Source of the DNA: Rhizobium bangladeshense
Lineage (GTDB): Bacteria > Pseudomonadota > Alphaproteobacteria > Rhizobiales > Rhizobiaceae
Reading direction: 5' to 3'
DNA: 64,000 bases
Assembly: GCF_001662075.1 (NCBI RefSeq)
Contig: NZ_LYPL01000009.1
Location: 186,001 to 250,000 of the forward strand
In this document: positions 26,308 to 35,023 of the stretch, one piece after another
Layout: each line of letters opens with the position of its first letter
Position numbering within the stretch: position 1 is the first letter of the stretch
Position numbers and translations under genes: made by a program
Notes under the pieces: model-generated
The model's input: only the letters and a program-made list of their open reading frames with translations
Databases searched by the model: none
What the model was told of the DNA's origin: nothing

Positions 26308-26513
26308 CGTATATCTTGTGATTGATCGATATGCTGTCTCCGCTGCGAGCGTCCGCCTATTTGTTCAACACTTCATCACTTCGGGCTAACGCCGAATTTT
26401 TCATCCGGTTCCTATGCCGAAAATCCCTTTTCTCGCCGAAAGCGGGCATTTCGGACACAGAGAATGCGTGTGGGCCGGCTGATGTGCATATTTTCGTGTC
26501 GAGGCGGTCGAAC

Positions 26514-26528
26514 TGGCACGCTACGTGC
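26514..26528 (+). promoter_or_regulatory. Sigma-54 promoter of glnII
   Basis: TGGCAC (26514-26519), five bases, then GTGC (26525-26528) matches the sigma-54 consensus TGGCAC-N5-TTGC with one mismatch and exact GG/GC spacing. It lies about 100 bases before the glnII start and about 210 bases after the NtrC-like dyads, a standard enhancer distance. glnII is known to be NtrC-dependent in rhizobia. Confidence 0.8.
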
Positions 26529-26619
26529 TTTTAAAAGGGCATCCCCTGGCGGTTGGATGCGCTTACGCGCGGAGATCGTCTCCGGATTTGCTCACCTTCG
26601 TAGCATTGAGAGAGTCACG

Positions 26620-27660
26620 ATGACAAAATATAAGCTCGAGTATATTTGGCTCGATGGGTACACTCCGGTACCGAACCTGCGTGGCAAGACGCAGATCAAG
26701 GAATTCGACGTATTCCCGACGCTGGAACAGCTTCCGCTCTGGGGCTTCGACGGTTCGTCGACCATGCAGGCCGAAGGCCGCAGCTCCGATTGCGTGCTGA
26801 AGCCGGTCGCCATTTATCCCGATCCGGCCCGCACCAACGGCGCGCTCGTCATGTGCGAAGTCATGATGCCGGATGGCGTCACGCCGCACCCGAGCAACGC
26901 CCGCGCGACCATCCTTGACGATGAAGATGCCTGGTTCGGCTTCGAGCAGGAATATTTCTTCTACCAGAACGGCCGTCCGCTCGGCTTCCCCGAGCAGGGC
27001 TATCCGGCTCCGCAAGGCCCCTACTACACCGGCGTCGGCTATTCGAACGTCGGCGATGTCGCCCGCGAAATCGTCGAGGAACATCTCGACCTTTGCCTGG
27101 CTGCTGGCATCAACCACGAAGGCATCAATGCCGAAGTGGCCAAGGGCCAGTGGGAATTCCAGATTTTCGGCAAGGGCTCCAAGAAGGCCGCCGACCAGAT
27201 CTGGATGGCACGTTACCTGCTGCAGCGCCTGACCGAAAAATACGGCATCGACATCGAATATCACTGCAAGCCGCTCGGCGACACCGACTGGAATGGTTCG
27301 GGCATGCATTGCAACTTCTCGACCAAGTATATGCGCGAAGTCGGCGGCAAGGCCTATTTCGAAGCCCTGATGGCGCAGTTCGAAAAGAACCTGATGGATC
27401 ACATCAACGTCTACGGTCCGGACAATGACAAGCGCCTGACCGGCAAGCACGAAACCGCGCCGTGGAACAAGTTCTCCTACGGCGTCGCCGACCGCGGCGC
27501 TTCGATCCGAGTGCCGCACTCCTTCGTCAAGAACGACTACAAGGGCTATCTGGAAGATCGCCGCCCGAACTCGCAGGGCTGCCCCTACCAGATCGCGTCG
27601 CAGGTTCTGAAGACGATCTCGGAAGTTCCGACTGCAGGTTCGGCCTCCGCTGCCGCTTAA
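26620..27660 (+). CDS. glnII: Glutamine synthetase type II (eukaryote-like)
   Basis: This 346-residue enzyme makes glutamine from glutamate and ammonia. The N-terminus (KYKLEYIWLDGYTPVPNLRG, LWGFDGSSTMQAEG) and SDCVLKPVAIYPDP are diagnostic of GSII, the short eukaryote-like form carried by rhizobia alongside GSI. Active-site motifs include WFGFEQEYFF, KGQWEFQIFG, NGSGMHCNFS and DRGASIRVPHSF. I chose the start at 26620 from the conserved MTKYKLEY beginning; the frame is open back to 26464. A sigma-54 promoter and NtrC-like sites lie upstream. Confidence 0.96.
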   Translation: MTKYKLEYIWLDGYTPVPNLRGKTQIKEFDVFPTLEQLPLWGFDGSSTMQAEGRSSDCVLKPVAIYPDPARTNGALVMCEVMMPDGVTPHPSNARATILDDEDAWFGFEQEYFFYQNGRPLGFPEQGYPAPQGPYYTGVGYSNVGDVAREIVEEHLDLCLAAGINHEGINAEVAKGQWEFQIFGKGSKKAADQIWMARYLLQRLTEKYGIDIEYHCKPLGDTDWNGSGMHCNFSTKYMREVGGKAYFEALMAQFEKNLMDHINVYGPDNDKRLTGKHETAPWNKFSYGVADRGASIRVPHSFVKNDYKGYLEDRRPNSQGCPYQIASQVLKTISEVPTAGSASAAA

Positions 27661-27668
27661 CCTCCCAA

Positions 27669-27702
27669 ACGGCGTCGGTCCATGACCGGCGCCGTCATTC
27701 CT
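27669..27702 (+). terminator. Terminator after glnII
   Basis: A 12-bp stem (27669-27680 with 27684-27695, one G-U pair, three-base loop) is followed by CATTCCTTCC. It starts nine bases after the stop. The T content is modest. Confidence 0.6.
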
Positions 27703-27897
27703 TCCGCATGAAATTCGCGATCGGCCGCTGACATATTCGCGGGGATCGGACCGCCAAAAGCCCTGCAAATGCTGGCATGCGGCTGTAATATTTCCATCAT
27801 GGTCATGCCTCAAAATAGGCAGGCGGGAATCGCCGTTCCGGAACCCCGCTATGGGGCTGAGCGTTGGTATCACTGCAACGCGGATGGAAATCACGAC

Positions 27898-29079
27898 ATG
27901 CTGCAACGTCCGGCAAATACTTATAGCGGCGAGAGTTGGGCCAATGCCGCAGCCGCCGGAAATCTGCCGGAGCGGCTGGTGATCGTCACCGACGCCTGGC
28001 ACCCGCAGGTCAACGGCGTCGTGCGCTCGATCGAGAACACCAATCGCGAATTGGCGAAGATGGGTGTTGAGGTTTCGATGGTGACACCGGAGCGCTTCAA
28101 CAGCATCCCCTGCCCGACCTACCCGGAGATCCGCCTGTCGATCGCCAGTTACCGCCGCGTCGCGCGCGAGATCGAAAAGCATAATCCCACCTATGTGCAC
28201 ATCGCCACCGAAGGTCCGCTGGGGCTGACCGCCCGCCGCTGGTGCCTGCGCAAGGGCATGCCCTTCTCCACCAGCTATCACACCCGCTTTCCCGAATATG
28301 TTTCCGCCCGCCTGCCGATCCCGCAGAGCTGGCTCTATGCTTTCATACGCTGGTTCCACAATGGCGGCGCCGGCTGCATGGTCGCGACACCGAGCCTGGC
28401 TCGCGAGCTGTCAGCCCGCGGCATCAAGAATTTGATGCCCTGGACCCGCGGTATCGACGCCACGCAATTTCATCCCATGCCGATCGAAGAAGAGCCCTTC
28501 GACCTGCCGCGCCCGATTTTCATGACGGTTGGCCGCGTCGCGCTGGAAAAGAACCTGCCGGCCTTTCTCGATCTCGACCTGCCCGGCTCGAAGGTTGTCG
28601 TTGGCGATGGCCCGGCGCGCGCCGAACTGGAGCAGCGCTATCCCGATGTGCACTTTACCGGCGTGAAATTGGGCGAGGATCTGGCGACGGCCTATGCTCA
28701 GGCCGACGTCTTCGTCTTCCCGTCGCTCACCGACACCTTTGGCAACACCATCCTCGAAGCGCTGGCATCGGGCGTGCCGGTTGCTGCCTATCCGGTCACC
28801 GGGCCGCTCGATATTATCGGAGACGATAGCGAGGTCGGGGCGCTGGATGCGGACCTGCGAACCGCCTGCCTTGCCGCCCTTTCCGCTTCGCGCGAGAAGG
28901 CGCGCGCGCTGGCCATGCAATATTCCTGGGAAGCGGCGTCGACGCAGTTCATCAACAATATCCGCGCCGCCAATGGCGTGATCACGCCGAAATGGAAGAA
29001 GGCCTGGCAATTTGCCAAGTCGCTTCCAAGAAGCAGAAAGCCCGGCGAAACCACCGGGCCTTTGCCGTACGCAGACTAA
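27898..29079 (+). CDS. GT4-family glycosyltransferase (GT1-like, MgtA type)
   Basis: This protein of about 393 residues has a GT-B fold. The acceptor-side opening is RLVIVTDAWHPQVNGVVRS and the donor-side motif is SLTDTFGNTILEALASGVPV, with the EX7E-like Glu pair. MTVGRVALEKNLPAFLDLDL is the hinge and nucleotide-binding start. It most resembles GDP-mannose-dependent alpha-mannosyltransferases acting on lipid acceptors, but donor and acceptor cannot be fixed from sequence. In-frame ATGs also occur at 27769 and 27799; the conserved part begins after 27955. It is cytoplasmic or peripherally membrane-bound. Confidence 0.8.
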   Translation: MLQRPANTYSGESWANAAAAGNLPERLVIVTDAWHPQVNGVVRSIENTNRELAKMGVEVSMVTPERFNSIPCPTYPEIRLSIASYRRVAREIEKHNPTYVHIATEGPLGLTARRWCLRKGMPFSTSYHTRFPEYVSARLPIPQSWLYAFIRWFHNGGAGCMVATPSLARELSARGIKNLMPWTRGIDATQFHPMPIEEEPFDLPRPIFMTVGRVALEKNLPAFLDLDLPGSKVVVGDGPARAELEQRYPDVHFTGVKLGEDLATAYAQADVFVFPSLTDTFGNTILEALASGVPVAAYPVTGPLDIIGDDSEVGALDADLRTACLAALSASREKARALAMQYSWEAASTQFINNIRAANGVITPKWKKAWQFAKSLPRSRKPGETTGPLPYAD

Positions 29080-29123
29080 AGCCATTCCGCGGAATTGCGT
29101 GAAAACAAGAGTTCCAATCGCGC

Positions 29124-30137
29124 TTACTTGTGCAACGCGCTGCGAAGCGTGTCGTTCGCGACCTTGATCGCGCTGCGGACCGCCGGCGTTTCGGCAATCG
29201 CATTCAGCAGCACGAAGTCGTGGATCGTGCCGTTATAGCGGATCGAGGTGACCTTGACGCCGGCTTGGCTGAGCTTGCGGCCATAGGCTTCGCCTTCGTC
29301 GCGCAGCACGTCGTTTTCATCGGTGATGATAAGGGCCGGCGGCAGGCCGTTGAGCTGTTCGAGCGATGCCTGCAGGGGCGAAGCCGTCGGCTCCTTGCGC
29401 TTGGCCTCGTCAGGCAGATAGGCGTTCCAGAACCACTTCATTGCTTCCTTGGTCAGCCAGGGGCCATTGGCGAACTCATTATAGGAACCATTGTGGAAAT
29501 TGGCGTCCGTGACGGGGTAGAACAGCACCTGCTGGTCGATGGCGGGGCCGCCGCGCTCCTTGGCAAGCAGCGTCACCACCGCCGCCATGTTGCCGCCGAC
29601 GCTGTCGCCTGCGACCGCGAACCTGCTGGCGTCGACGTTGAATTCCTTGGCATGCTCGGCGACATATTTGGTCGCGGCATAGGCCTGCTCGATGGCGACG
29701 GGGTATCGGGCCTCCGGCGAGCGTTCGTAATCGACGAAGACGACGGCGGCGTTTGCGCCGTTGGCGATTTCACGCACCAGCCGGTCATGCGTATCCGCAT
29801 CGCCGAGTACCCAGCCGCCGCCGTGGAAGTAGAGAACGGCCGGCAGCGTGCCCTTGGCATGCTCCGGGCGGACGATGCGCAGCTTGATGCTACCGGTCGG
29901 GCCTGTTTTGATGACCTTATCCTCTTCCTTTGCGGCGAGCTTTTTGACCTCGCCCTTCTGCGCGCCGGACAGAACGTTACGGGCATCGGTCGGCGACAGC
30001 GTGTAGATCGGCTTGCCGCCGGCAAGACCGTCGATGAACGTCTGCGTTGTCTGCTCGAGGACCGGATCGGCAAGCGCGCCGACGGCGGAGGTTGCCAAGA
30101 GTACTGCTGCGGAAACTGCGGTCTTGATGGTCGACAT
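29124..30137 (-). CDS. Exported alpha/beta-hydrolase (HSL/family IV esterase-like)
   Basis: This 337-residue protein has a Sec signal peptide (about residues 1-23, ending VGALADP). It carries the family IV oxyanion motif YFHGGGWVLGD, the nucleophile elbow VAGDSVGGNMAA, the Asp in IITDENDVLRDEGE and the His in IHDFVLL. These support a periplasmic ester or amide hydrolase; the substrate is unknown. I chose the start at 30137 because GAGGACAAG lies upstream. Its promoter region contains one copy of a 27-bp direct repeat shared with a neighbouring dead MarR gene, which suggests former or present repressor control. Confidence 0.83.
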   Translation of the reverse strand: MSTIKTAVSAAVLLATSAVGALADPVLEQTTQTFIDGLAGGKPIYTLSPTDARNVLSGAQKGEVKKLAAKEEDKVIKTGPTGSIKLRIVRPEHAKGTLPAVLYFHGGGWVLGDADTHDRLVREIANGANAAVVFVDYERSPEARYPVAIEQAYAATKYVAEHAKEFNVDASRFAVAGDSVGGNMAAVVTLLAKERGGPAIDQQVLFYPVTDANFHNGSYNEFANGPWLTKEAMKWFWNAYLPDEAKRKEPTASPLQASLEQLNGLPPALIITDENDVLRDEGEAYGRKLSQAGVKVTSIRYNGTIHDFVLLNAIAETPAVRSAIKVANDTLRSALHK

Positions 30138-30189
30138 TGTCTTGTCCTCTCGGTTTTGTTGTTCGTCTCGAACAGCATTTGTATCGCGC

Positions 30190-30274
30190 ACGATTATTTA
30201 TCGGACAACTTAAATTTTCGCATATCAGCCTTGCATAAACATCGCTTACGATTATTTATTGCACGATATAAATT
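30190..30274. promoter_or_regulatory. 27-bp direct repeat, possible MarR-type operators
   Basis: Bases 30190-30216 and 30248-30274 agree at 22 of 27 positions, sharing ACGATTATTTAT and TAAATT. The first copy is close to the divergent esterase promoter, the second is before the MarR remnant. Paired AT-rich boxes in such a divergent gap are typical MarR operator positions. No binding data exist here. Confidence 0.5.
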
Positions 30275-30308
30275 CGCTGGGTTTTGGAGATGCCCCCATA
30301 CAGGATCA

Positions 30309-30672
30309 GCTGAACTCGACACGCTCGGCCTCACCTATCCGCAATATCTGGCCATGGTCGCGCTATGGGGACAGAACGGCCAGACTGTCGGTGGCCTCGG
30401 CGAGAAACTCTTCCTGGAATCGAGCACGCTGACGCCGCTGCTCAACACCTCGAAGCGCCGGCTAAATCAACCGCGAGCGCAGCAACGCGGACGAACGCGT
30501 CGTCGTCATCCGGCTCAGCGAGGCGGGTATTCGTCTGAGGGAAAGGCGATCGGCATTCCCGGCTGCATCGTGGAAGCGACCGGCCGTGAAGCTGGGGAAC
30601 TTGCTCGGTTCCAGGCGAGATCGTGGCGTTGCGTGAGGCGCTGAATGGAAGCGTGAATGAGACGCTGATAGC
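30309..30672 (+). pseudogene. Frameshifted MarR/OhrR-like regulator remnant
   Basis: One frame reads AELDTLGLTYPQYLAMVALW, GQTVGGLGEKLFLESSTLTPLL; then the frame breaks near 30455. A second frame continues INRERSNADERVVVIRLSEA, GIRLRER (30466-30543) and later ALREALNGSVNE. Together these cover the winged-helix core of an OhrR-like MarR protein. The N-terminal dimerisation helix is missing and no start codon remains. It is divergent from the exported esterase, so it was probably its regulator. Confidence 0.65.
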
Positions 30673-30700
30673 TCGAACAGCTATCGCGCCGCTTGGGGTA

Positions 30701-30874
30701 CCCCCTCCGCCCTGCCGGGCATCTCCCCCACAAGAAGGGAGATCGGCAAGAGGTTGGACCATCGACCCCATCTTGCGCATGGGAATAACCATCCGGCAGT
30801 TGTTTGGGCAAACCCTAACGCCCATCCGATCTCCCCCCTTGTAGGGGAGATGCCCGGCAGGGCAGAGGGAGGTG
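30701..30874. repeat. Palindromic intergenic element (CCTGCCGG/CATCTCCCC family), copy 1
   Basis: The left end (CCCTCCGCCCTGCCGGGCATC, from 30703) is the near reverse complement of the right end (GATGCCCGGCAGGGCAGAGGG, 30849-30869). Inside are further paired AGGGAGATC/GATCTCCCC blocks. A second copy lies at 53335-53529. It fills the gap between the MarR remnant and der. Confidence 0.75.
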
Positions 30875-30897
30875 TCCCAAACACCAGCGCCAAAAAC

Positions 30898-32319
30898 CTA
30901 CGTCCGCTTCTTCTTCGATTCGTACGGATTATCAGGCGAACGGAAATGGATGCGGATCGGCACGCTCGGCATGTCGAAATCGGCACGCAACCCGTTGATC
31001 AGATAGCGCGTATAGGATTCCGGTAGCGCGTCGGAGCGGGTGCAGGAGATCATGAAGGCCGGCGGGCGTGCCTTGACCTGGGTCATGTATTTCAGCTTGA
31101 TGCGCCGGCCGGACACGGCCGGTGGCGGATGCTGGATCTGCTGCGTTTCCAGCCAGCGGTTGAGCCGTGCCGTCGAGATACGCTTGTTCCAGACCCTGTC
31201 GGTGTCGATGATCGACTGCATCAGCTTGTCCAGCCCCCAGCCGGTCTGGCCGGAGATCGGGACGGCGCGGATGCCGCGCGCCTGCGGCAACAGCCGGTCG
31301 GTCTTTTCGCGCAGGTCGGCAAGCACCGCCTGCCGGTCCTCGATCATGTCCCATTTGTTGAAGGCGAGGACGGCGGCGCGTCCCTCGCGCAGCACGAGAT
31401 CGACGATCTGCAGGTCCTGCTTCTCGAAGGGGATCGTCGCGTCGAAGACGATGACGACCGTCTCGGCGAAGCGGATGGCGCGCAGCGCATCGGCGACCGA
31501 AAGTTTCTCCAGCTTCTCCGTTACCCGCGCCTTGCGGCGCATGCCTGCGGTGTCGAACATCTTGATGGTGCGACCGCGCCAATCCCATTCGACCGAGATG
31601 GAGTCCCGGGTGATGCCGGCCTCCGGCCCGGTCAACAGCCGGTCCTCGCCGAGGAAACGGTTGATCAGCGTCGACTTGCCCGCATTCGGCCGGCCGACGA
31701 TCGCCACCCTGAGCGGCTTGGTGTCGTCATAGATCGGCTCTTCATCCTCGCCGTCGGCCTCGTTGTCGCCAGGCGGAATGTCGACATCGGTAACCGCGAC
31801 ATCGTCCTTGGCATAGGCACGGTCCTTGCCGATCGCCTCGACGATCGCGTCGCGCAGGTCGAGCATGCCCTGGCCGTGCTCGGCCGAAATCGGCGTCGGC
31901 TCGCCAAGCCCCAGCGTATAGGCGTCGTAGAAGCCGCTATCGGAGCCGCGCGCTTCGGATTTATTGGCGACGAGCACCACCGGCTTACCGCGTCGGCGCA
32001 GCATTTCGGCAAGGGCGGTATCCACCGGTGTCAGCCCGTTCTTGGCATCGACGACGAAAAGCGAAAGATCGGCCTCGTCGATCGCCGCTTCCGTCTGGGC
32101 GCGCATCCGGCCCTGCAGACTTTCCTCGTCGGCCTCTTCCAGACCGGCCGTGTCGATAATCGTAAAGGTCAGGTCCATCAGCCGCGCCTCACCCGGGCGG
32201 CGGTCACGCGTCACGCCGGGCGTATCGTCGACGAGCGCAAGCTTCTTGCCCACCAGGCGGTTGAAAAGCGTCGACTTGCCGACATTCGGACGACCGACGA
32301 TGGCGACCGTGAAACTCAT
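30898..32319 (-). CDS. der: Ribosome assembly GTPase Der (EngA)
   Basis: This 473-residue protein has two tandem GTPase domains followed by a KH-like C-terminal domain. G1 motifs are VGRPNVGKST (about residues 8-17) and VGRPNAGKST (about 210-219); G3 motifs are DTAGL and DTAGM; G4 motifs are NKSE and NKWD. The KH-like end contains LKYMTQVKARPPAFMISC. The acidic linker between the domains is typical. Der acts in assembly of the 50S subunit and is essential. The gene lies 16 bases downstream of the YfgM-like gene, likely one operon. Confidence 0.96.
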   Translation of the reverse strand: MSFTVAIVGRPNVGKSTLFNRLVGKKLALVDDTPGVTRDRRPGEARLMDLTFTIIDTAGLEEADEESLQGRMRAQTEAAIDEADLSLFVVDAKNGLTPVDTALAEMLRRRGKPVVLVANKSEARGSDSGFYDAYTLGLGEPTPISAEHGQGMLDLRDAIVEAIGKDRAYAKDDVAVTDVDIPPGDNEADGEDEEPIYDDTKPLRVAIVGRPNAGKSTLINRFLGEDRLLTGPEAGITRDSISVEWDWRGRTIKMFDTAGMRRKARVTEKLEKLSVADALRAIRFAETVVIVFDATIPFEKQDLQIVDLVLREGRAAVLAFNKWDMIEDRQAVLADLREKTDRLLPQARGIRAVPISGQTGWGLDKLMQSIIDTDRVWNKRISTARLNRWLETQQIQHPPPAVSGRRIKLKYMTQVKARPPAFMISCTRSDALPESYTRYLINGLRADFDMPSVPIRIHFRSPDNPYESKKKRT

Positions 32320-32335
32320 TCTTTTTCCTTAAAAC

Positions 32336-33019
32336 TCAGCCCTGCGCGGCGGGCGCCTTGCCGGATGCGGTAATGAGATCGAGCATCATCTGGGCGCGAT
32401 TGGCAACAGGACGCGGGCTTTCGCCGTCATCGATAATCGACTGGAACCATTGCCGCGCCTGCGCCGGGTTGCCGGCCTTGTAGGCGGCCAGACCGAGTGC
32501 CTCGCGCGCCGAATGGCGGAAGGCGTTGCCGGGCACGGCCATTTCCTCGACCGCGGCCGAAACCTGCTCGTAGGAGCCGTTCTCGATCAGCAGCCAGCCG
32601 GCACGCATCCTGGCGGCATCGCGCACGGCGGCCGGCACGCTATTGTCCTTGCCGATCTCGTTGAAGGCGGTGATCGCCGCGGCGGCGTCACCCTTCTGCG
32701 CCTGGACGGTTGCGGCCCGCATGCGCGCCAGCACCGGATAGGCCCCATGCCCTTCCTTCTCCAGCTCGCCGAGTGCGGCCAGCGCCTCATCGTTCTTGTT
32801 CTCGTCGGCAAGCTTCATTGCCGCCAGGAACTGGTCGCCAGCACCGGAGGAGCGGGTATCGTCCCAATATTCAAAGAGAACCTTGCCGGCAGTGCCGACG
32901 ACGATCAGGATGGCGACGACGATGATATAGCGGCCGAACCGGCGCCAGACGCCCTTCATCTGGTCGGACCGCAATTCCTCATTGACTTCACGGATGAAGC
33001 TGTCGTCGTTGAATGCCAT
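32336..33019 (-). CDS. YfgM-like tetratricopeptide membrane protein
   Basis: This 227-residue protein has a cytoplasmic N-terminus (FIREVNEELRSDQMKGVWRR), one membrane segment at about residues 29-47 (YIIVVAILIVVGTAGKVLF) and a periplasmic region of TPR-like helices. This form, and its place just upstream of der, match YfgM (TPR_21 family), an ancillary factor of the SecYEG translocon and outer-membrane biogenesis. I chose the start at 33019 from the conserved MAFNDDSF beginning. Confidence 0.82.
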   Translation of the reverse strand: MAFNDDSFIREVNEELRSDQMKGVWRRFGRYIIVVAILIVVGTAGKVLFEYWDDTRSSGAGDQFLAAMKLADENKNDEALAALGELEKEGHGAYPVLARMRAATVQAQKGDAAAAITAFNEIGKDNSVPAAVRDAARMRAGWLLIENGSYEQVSAAVEEMAVPGNAFRHSAREALGLAAYKAGNPAQARQWFQSIIDDGESPRPVANRAQMMLDLITASGKAPAAQG

Positions 33020-33123
33020 TCTCGTCTCCGGCCGCGGAAATACCCACACACTATGCTGGATGCATATTGTCGGGGCCTTCTACTCCATTTTGCCGCCGTT
33101 GTAAGGGGGATATCCAAGATTCG

Positions 33124-33708
33124 TCACATCACGAGCGGCGAAACCCCGATCAACCATTCGTGCAGCTTCCAGATGATCAGCGCCCAGACGACGATGCCGA
33201 TGACGATGGCATAGAGGTCATACATGGCAGAGACGAAGGGCCGGAGCGTGATTTCGCCTGCCCGCTCGCGGCGTTTCAGCGAAATGCGCAAGATCACGCC
33301 CCAGGCGAGGAATGCCGCAAACAGCAGGACCGACGAGGTCTCGCCGTTGGCGAGCAGATGCGCCAGCGCCCAGATCTTCACCGACAGCACCATCGGATGT
33401 TTGGTCTTCGTCGCGATATGCCCCGCCGGCAGCAGCGATGCGACCAGACAGATCATTGCGATCAGCATCAGCGTGATCGCGATATGCGCCGTCCAGACCG
33501 GCGGATTGTAGAGCATGCCCGTCACCTGACGCGCCTGCCCGAATCCATAGATCAACAAGATCAGCGTGAGGATGCTCGCGATCGAATAGGCGGCCCGCCA
33601 TCCCCGCTCGCCGAGGCTTGCAATCATCGAGCGGCGCAGGCCCGGAGCCACCACCCGCACCAGATGCACACCGAGAAAAAGTATGATGCCGACGATGAGC
33701 AGTGCCAT
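33124..33708 (-). CDS. NnrU family membrane protein
   Basis: This 194-residue protein has about six membrane segments. It carries the NnrU-type opening (LIVGIILFLGVHLVRVVAPG) and the conserved HPMVLSVKIWALAHLLANGE segment shared with isoprenylcysteine-methyltransferase-like enzymes. NnrU proteins are linked to nitric-oxide reduction in denitrifiers but are also widespread without such genes, as here. Function is therefore uncertain. Confidence 0.82.
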   Translation of the reverse strand: MALLIVGIILFLGVHLVRVVAPGLRRSMIASLGERGWRAAYSIASILTLILLIYGFGQARQVTGMLYNPPVWTAHIAITLMLIAMICLVASLLPAGHIATKTKHPMVLSVKIWALAHLLANGETSSVLLFAAFLAWGVILRISLKRRERAGEITLRPFVSAMYDLYAIVIGIVVWALIIWKLHEWLIGVSPLVM

Positions 33709-33829
33709 TGCGGTCCCTTCCTTGCAGTTTGTCATGACTTAGCGGCTGACGGGAAAAAATACCAGTTGAGACCGCAGCTTCGCCGCAATTCTATTGGAGG
33801 GAAACCGCGAACAAATTCTCGCGGTGCCC

Positions 33830-34819
33830 ATGTCTCGTCCTCTCCTCTCCGCCTGTCTGGCTGCCTCGTTCCTTCTTCCCGTCACTGCAGTGGGGGCCGA
33901 CCGGCCGAAGCAACTGGTCATCATTTCCTTCGACGGCGCCCATGATAATGCGCTGTGGCTGAAGAGCCGCGAGATGGCCGCGAAGAACGGCGCCCACTTC
34001 ACCTATTTCCTCTCCTGCACCTTCCTGATGAACGAGGCGGCGAAGAAGGCCTACCAGGCGCCGCATCAGAAACGCGGAAAGTCCAATGTCGGCTTCGCCC
34101 AGAGCGACGACGAAATCCGCGAACGCCTCGGCAATATCTGGCATGCCCATCTCGAAGGCCACGACATCTCGAGCCATGCCTGCGGTCATTTCGACGGCCG
34201 CCTCTGGAGCGAGGCCGACTGGTCGTCCGAATACGCCACCTTCCATGCGACGCTGAAGAATGCCTGGAAAAGCGTCGGCCTCGACGAGCCGGCCGGCTGG
34301 CAGGATCTTATCGATCATGGCATCAAGGGCTTTCGCGCCCCCTATCTCTCGGCAACCGCGGGCGCCGACATGATCGCCGCCGAAAAGAAGGCGGGCTTTA
34401 CTTACGATGCAAGCCTCGTCACCAAAGGCCCGGCCATGCCAGTCGAAGAAGACGGCATCATCCGCTTCGGCCTGCCGCTAATTCCGGAAGGCCCGAACGA
34501 AAAACCGATCATCGGCATGGACTACAATCTCTTCGTCCGCCACTCCAAGGGTGAGGAAGACCGCGCGGATTCGAAGGAATTCGAAGACCGTGCCTACGCC
34601 GCCTTCTCCCAGGCCTTCGACCGCCAGTACAACGGCAACCGCACCCCACTCCAACTCGGCTTCCACTTCGTCGAAATGAACGGCGGCGCCTACTGGCGGG
34701 CGCTGGACCGCCTGGTCAGCGACGTCTGCCGTCGAGCCGATGTCGCATGCGTCAGCTATTCTGAAGCGATCCCGATGATCGAGGCCCGCGGCAAGCTGCA
34801 GCAGACGTCAGGGCTCTGA
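33830..34819 (+). CDS. Exported polysaccharide deacetylase (NodB-homology domain)
   Basis: This 329-residue protein has a signal peptide (about residues 1-24, ending AVGADRP). Three NodB-type motifs are present in variant form: SFDGAHDNALW in place of the usual TFDDGP, the metal His pair in SSHACGHFDG (HxxxH), and FRAPYLS. These support a metal-dependent carbohydrate N- or O-deacetylase in the periplasm. I chose the ATG at 33830 because it starts a good signal peptide. A GGAGG at 33796-33800 would be too far upstream (about 30 bases) for this ATG, so the start is not certain. Confidence 0.8.
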   Translation: MSRPLLSACLAASFLLPVTAVGADRPKQLVIISFDGAHDNALWLKSREMAAKNGAHFTYFLSCTFLMNEAAKKAYQAPHQKRGKSNVGFAQSDDEIRERLGNIWHAHLEGHDISSHACGHFDGRLWSEADWSSEYATFHATLKNAWKSVGLDEPAGWQDLIDHGIKGFRAPYLSATAGADMIAAEKKAGFTYDASLVTKGPAMPVEEDGIIRFGLPLIPEGPNEKPIIGMDYNLFVRHSKGEEDRADSKEFEDRAYAAFSQAFDRQYNGNRTPLQLGFHFVEMNGGAYWRALDRLVSDVCRRADVACVSYSEAIPMIEARGKLQQTSGL

Positions 34820-34851
34820 CGTAGTTTCACAATCGGAACGACGTGTCGCGT

Positions 34852-34970
34852 CCCCCTCATCAGACCCTTCGGGCCACCTTCTCCCCGCTGGGGAGAAGAG
34901 GAAGCAAGTGGCCCGTGATTCCCCCTTCTCCCCAGCGGAGAGAAGGTGCCCGATTAGGGCGGATGAGGGG
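34852..34970. repeat. Palindromic intergenic element (CCCTCATC/CTTCTCCCC family), copy 1
   Basis: The ends CCCCTCATCAG and CGGATGAGGGG are inverted, with inner CACCTTCTCCCCGC blocks opposing CGGAGAGAAGGTG. A second copy lies at 50722-50875. It sits between the convergent deacetylase and bacA genes and may serve as a bidirectional transcript end. Confidence 0.72.
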
Positions 34971-35023
34971 CCTTGCGGCACAGCACGCACTAAAGCCCCG
35001 CTCATCCATCCAAGCCTCATCCC

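Noticed and set aside
26464..26619. Upstream extension of glnII
   Set aside because: It would place the sigma-54 promoter inside the coding sequence and add 52 residues absent from the family.
30701..30874. Possible CRISPR array
   Set aside because: The repeats are two inverted ends of one element, not regularly spaced direct repeats.
30442..31026. Several overlapping frames of 70-130 codons
   Set aside because: They are built from the palindromic element at 30701-30874 and the MarR remnant.
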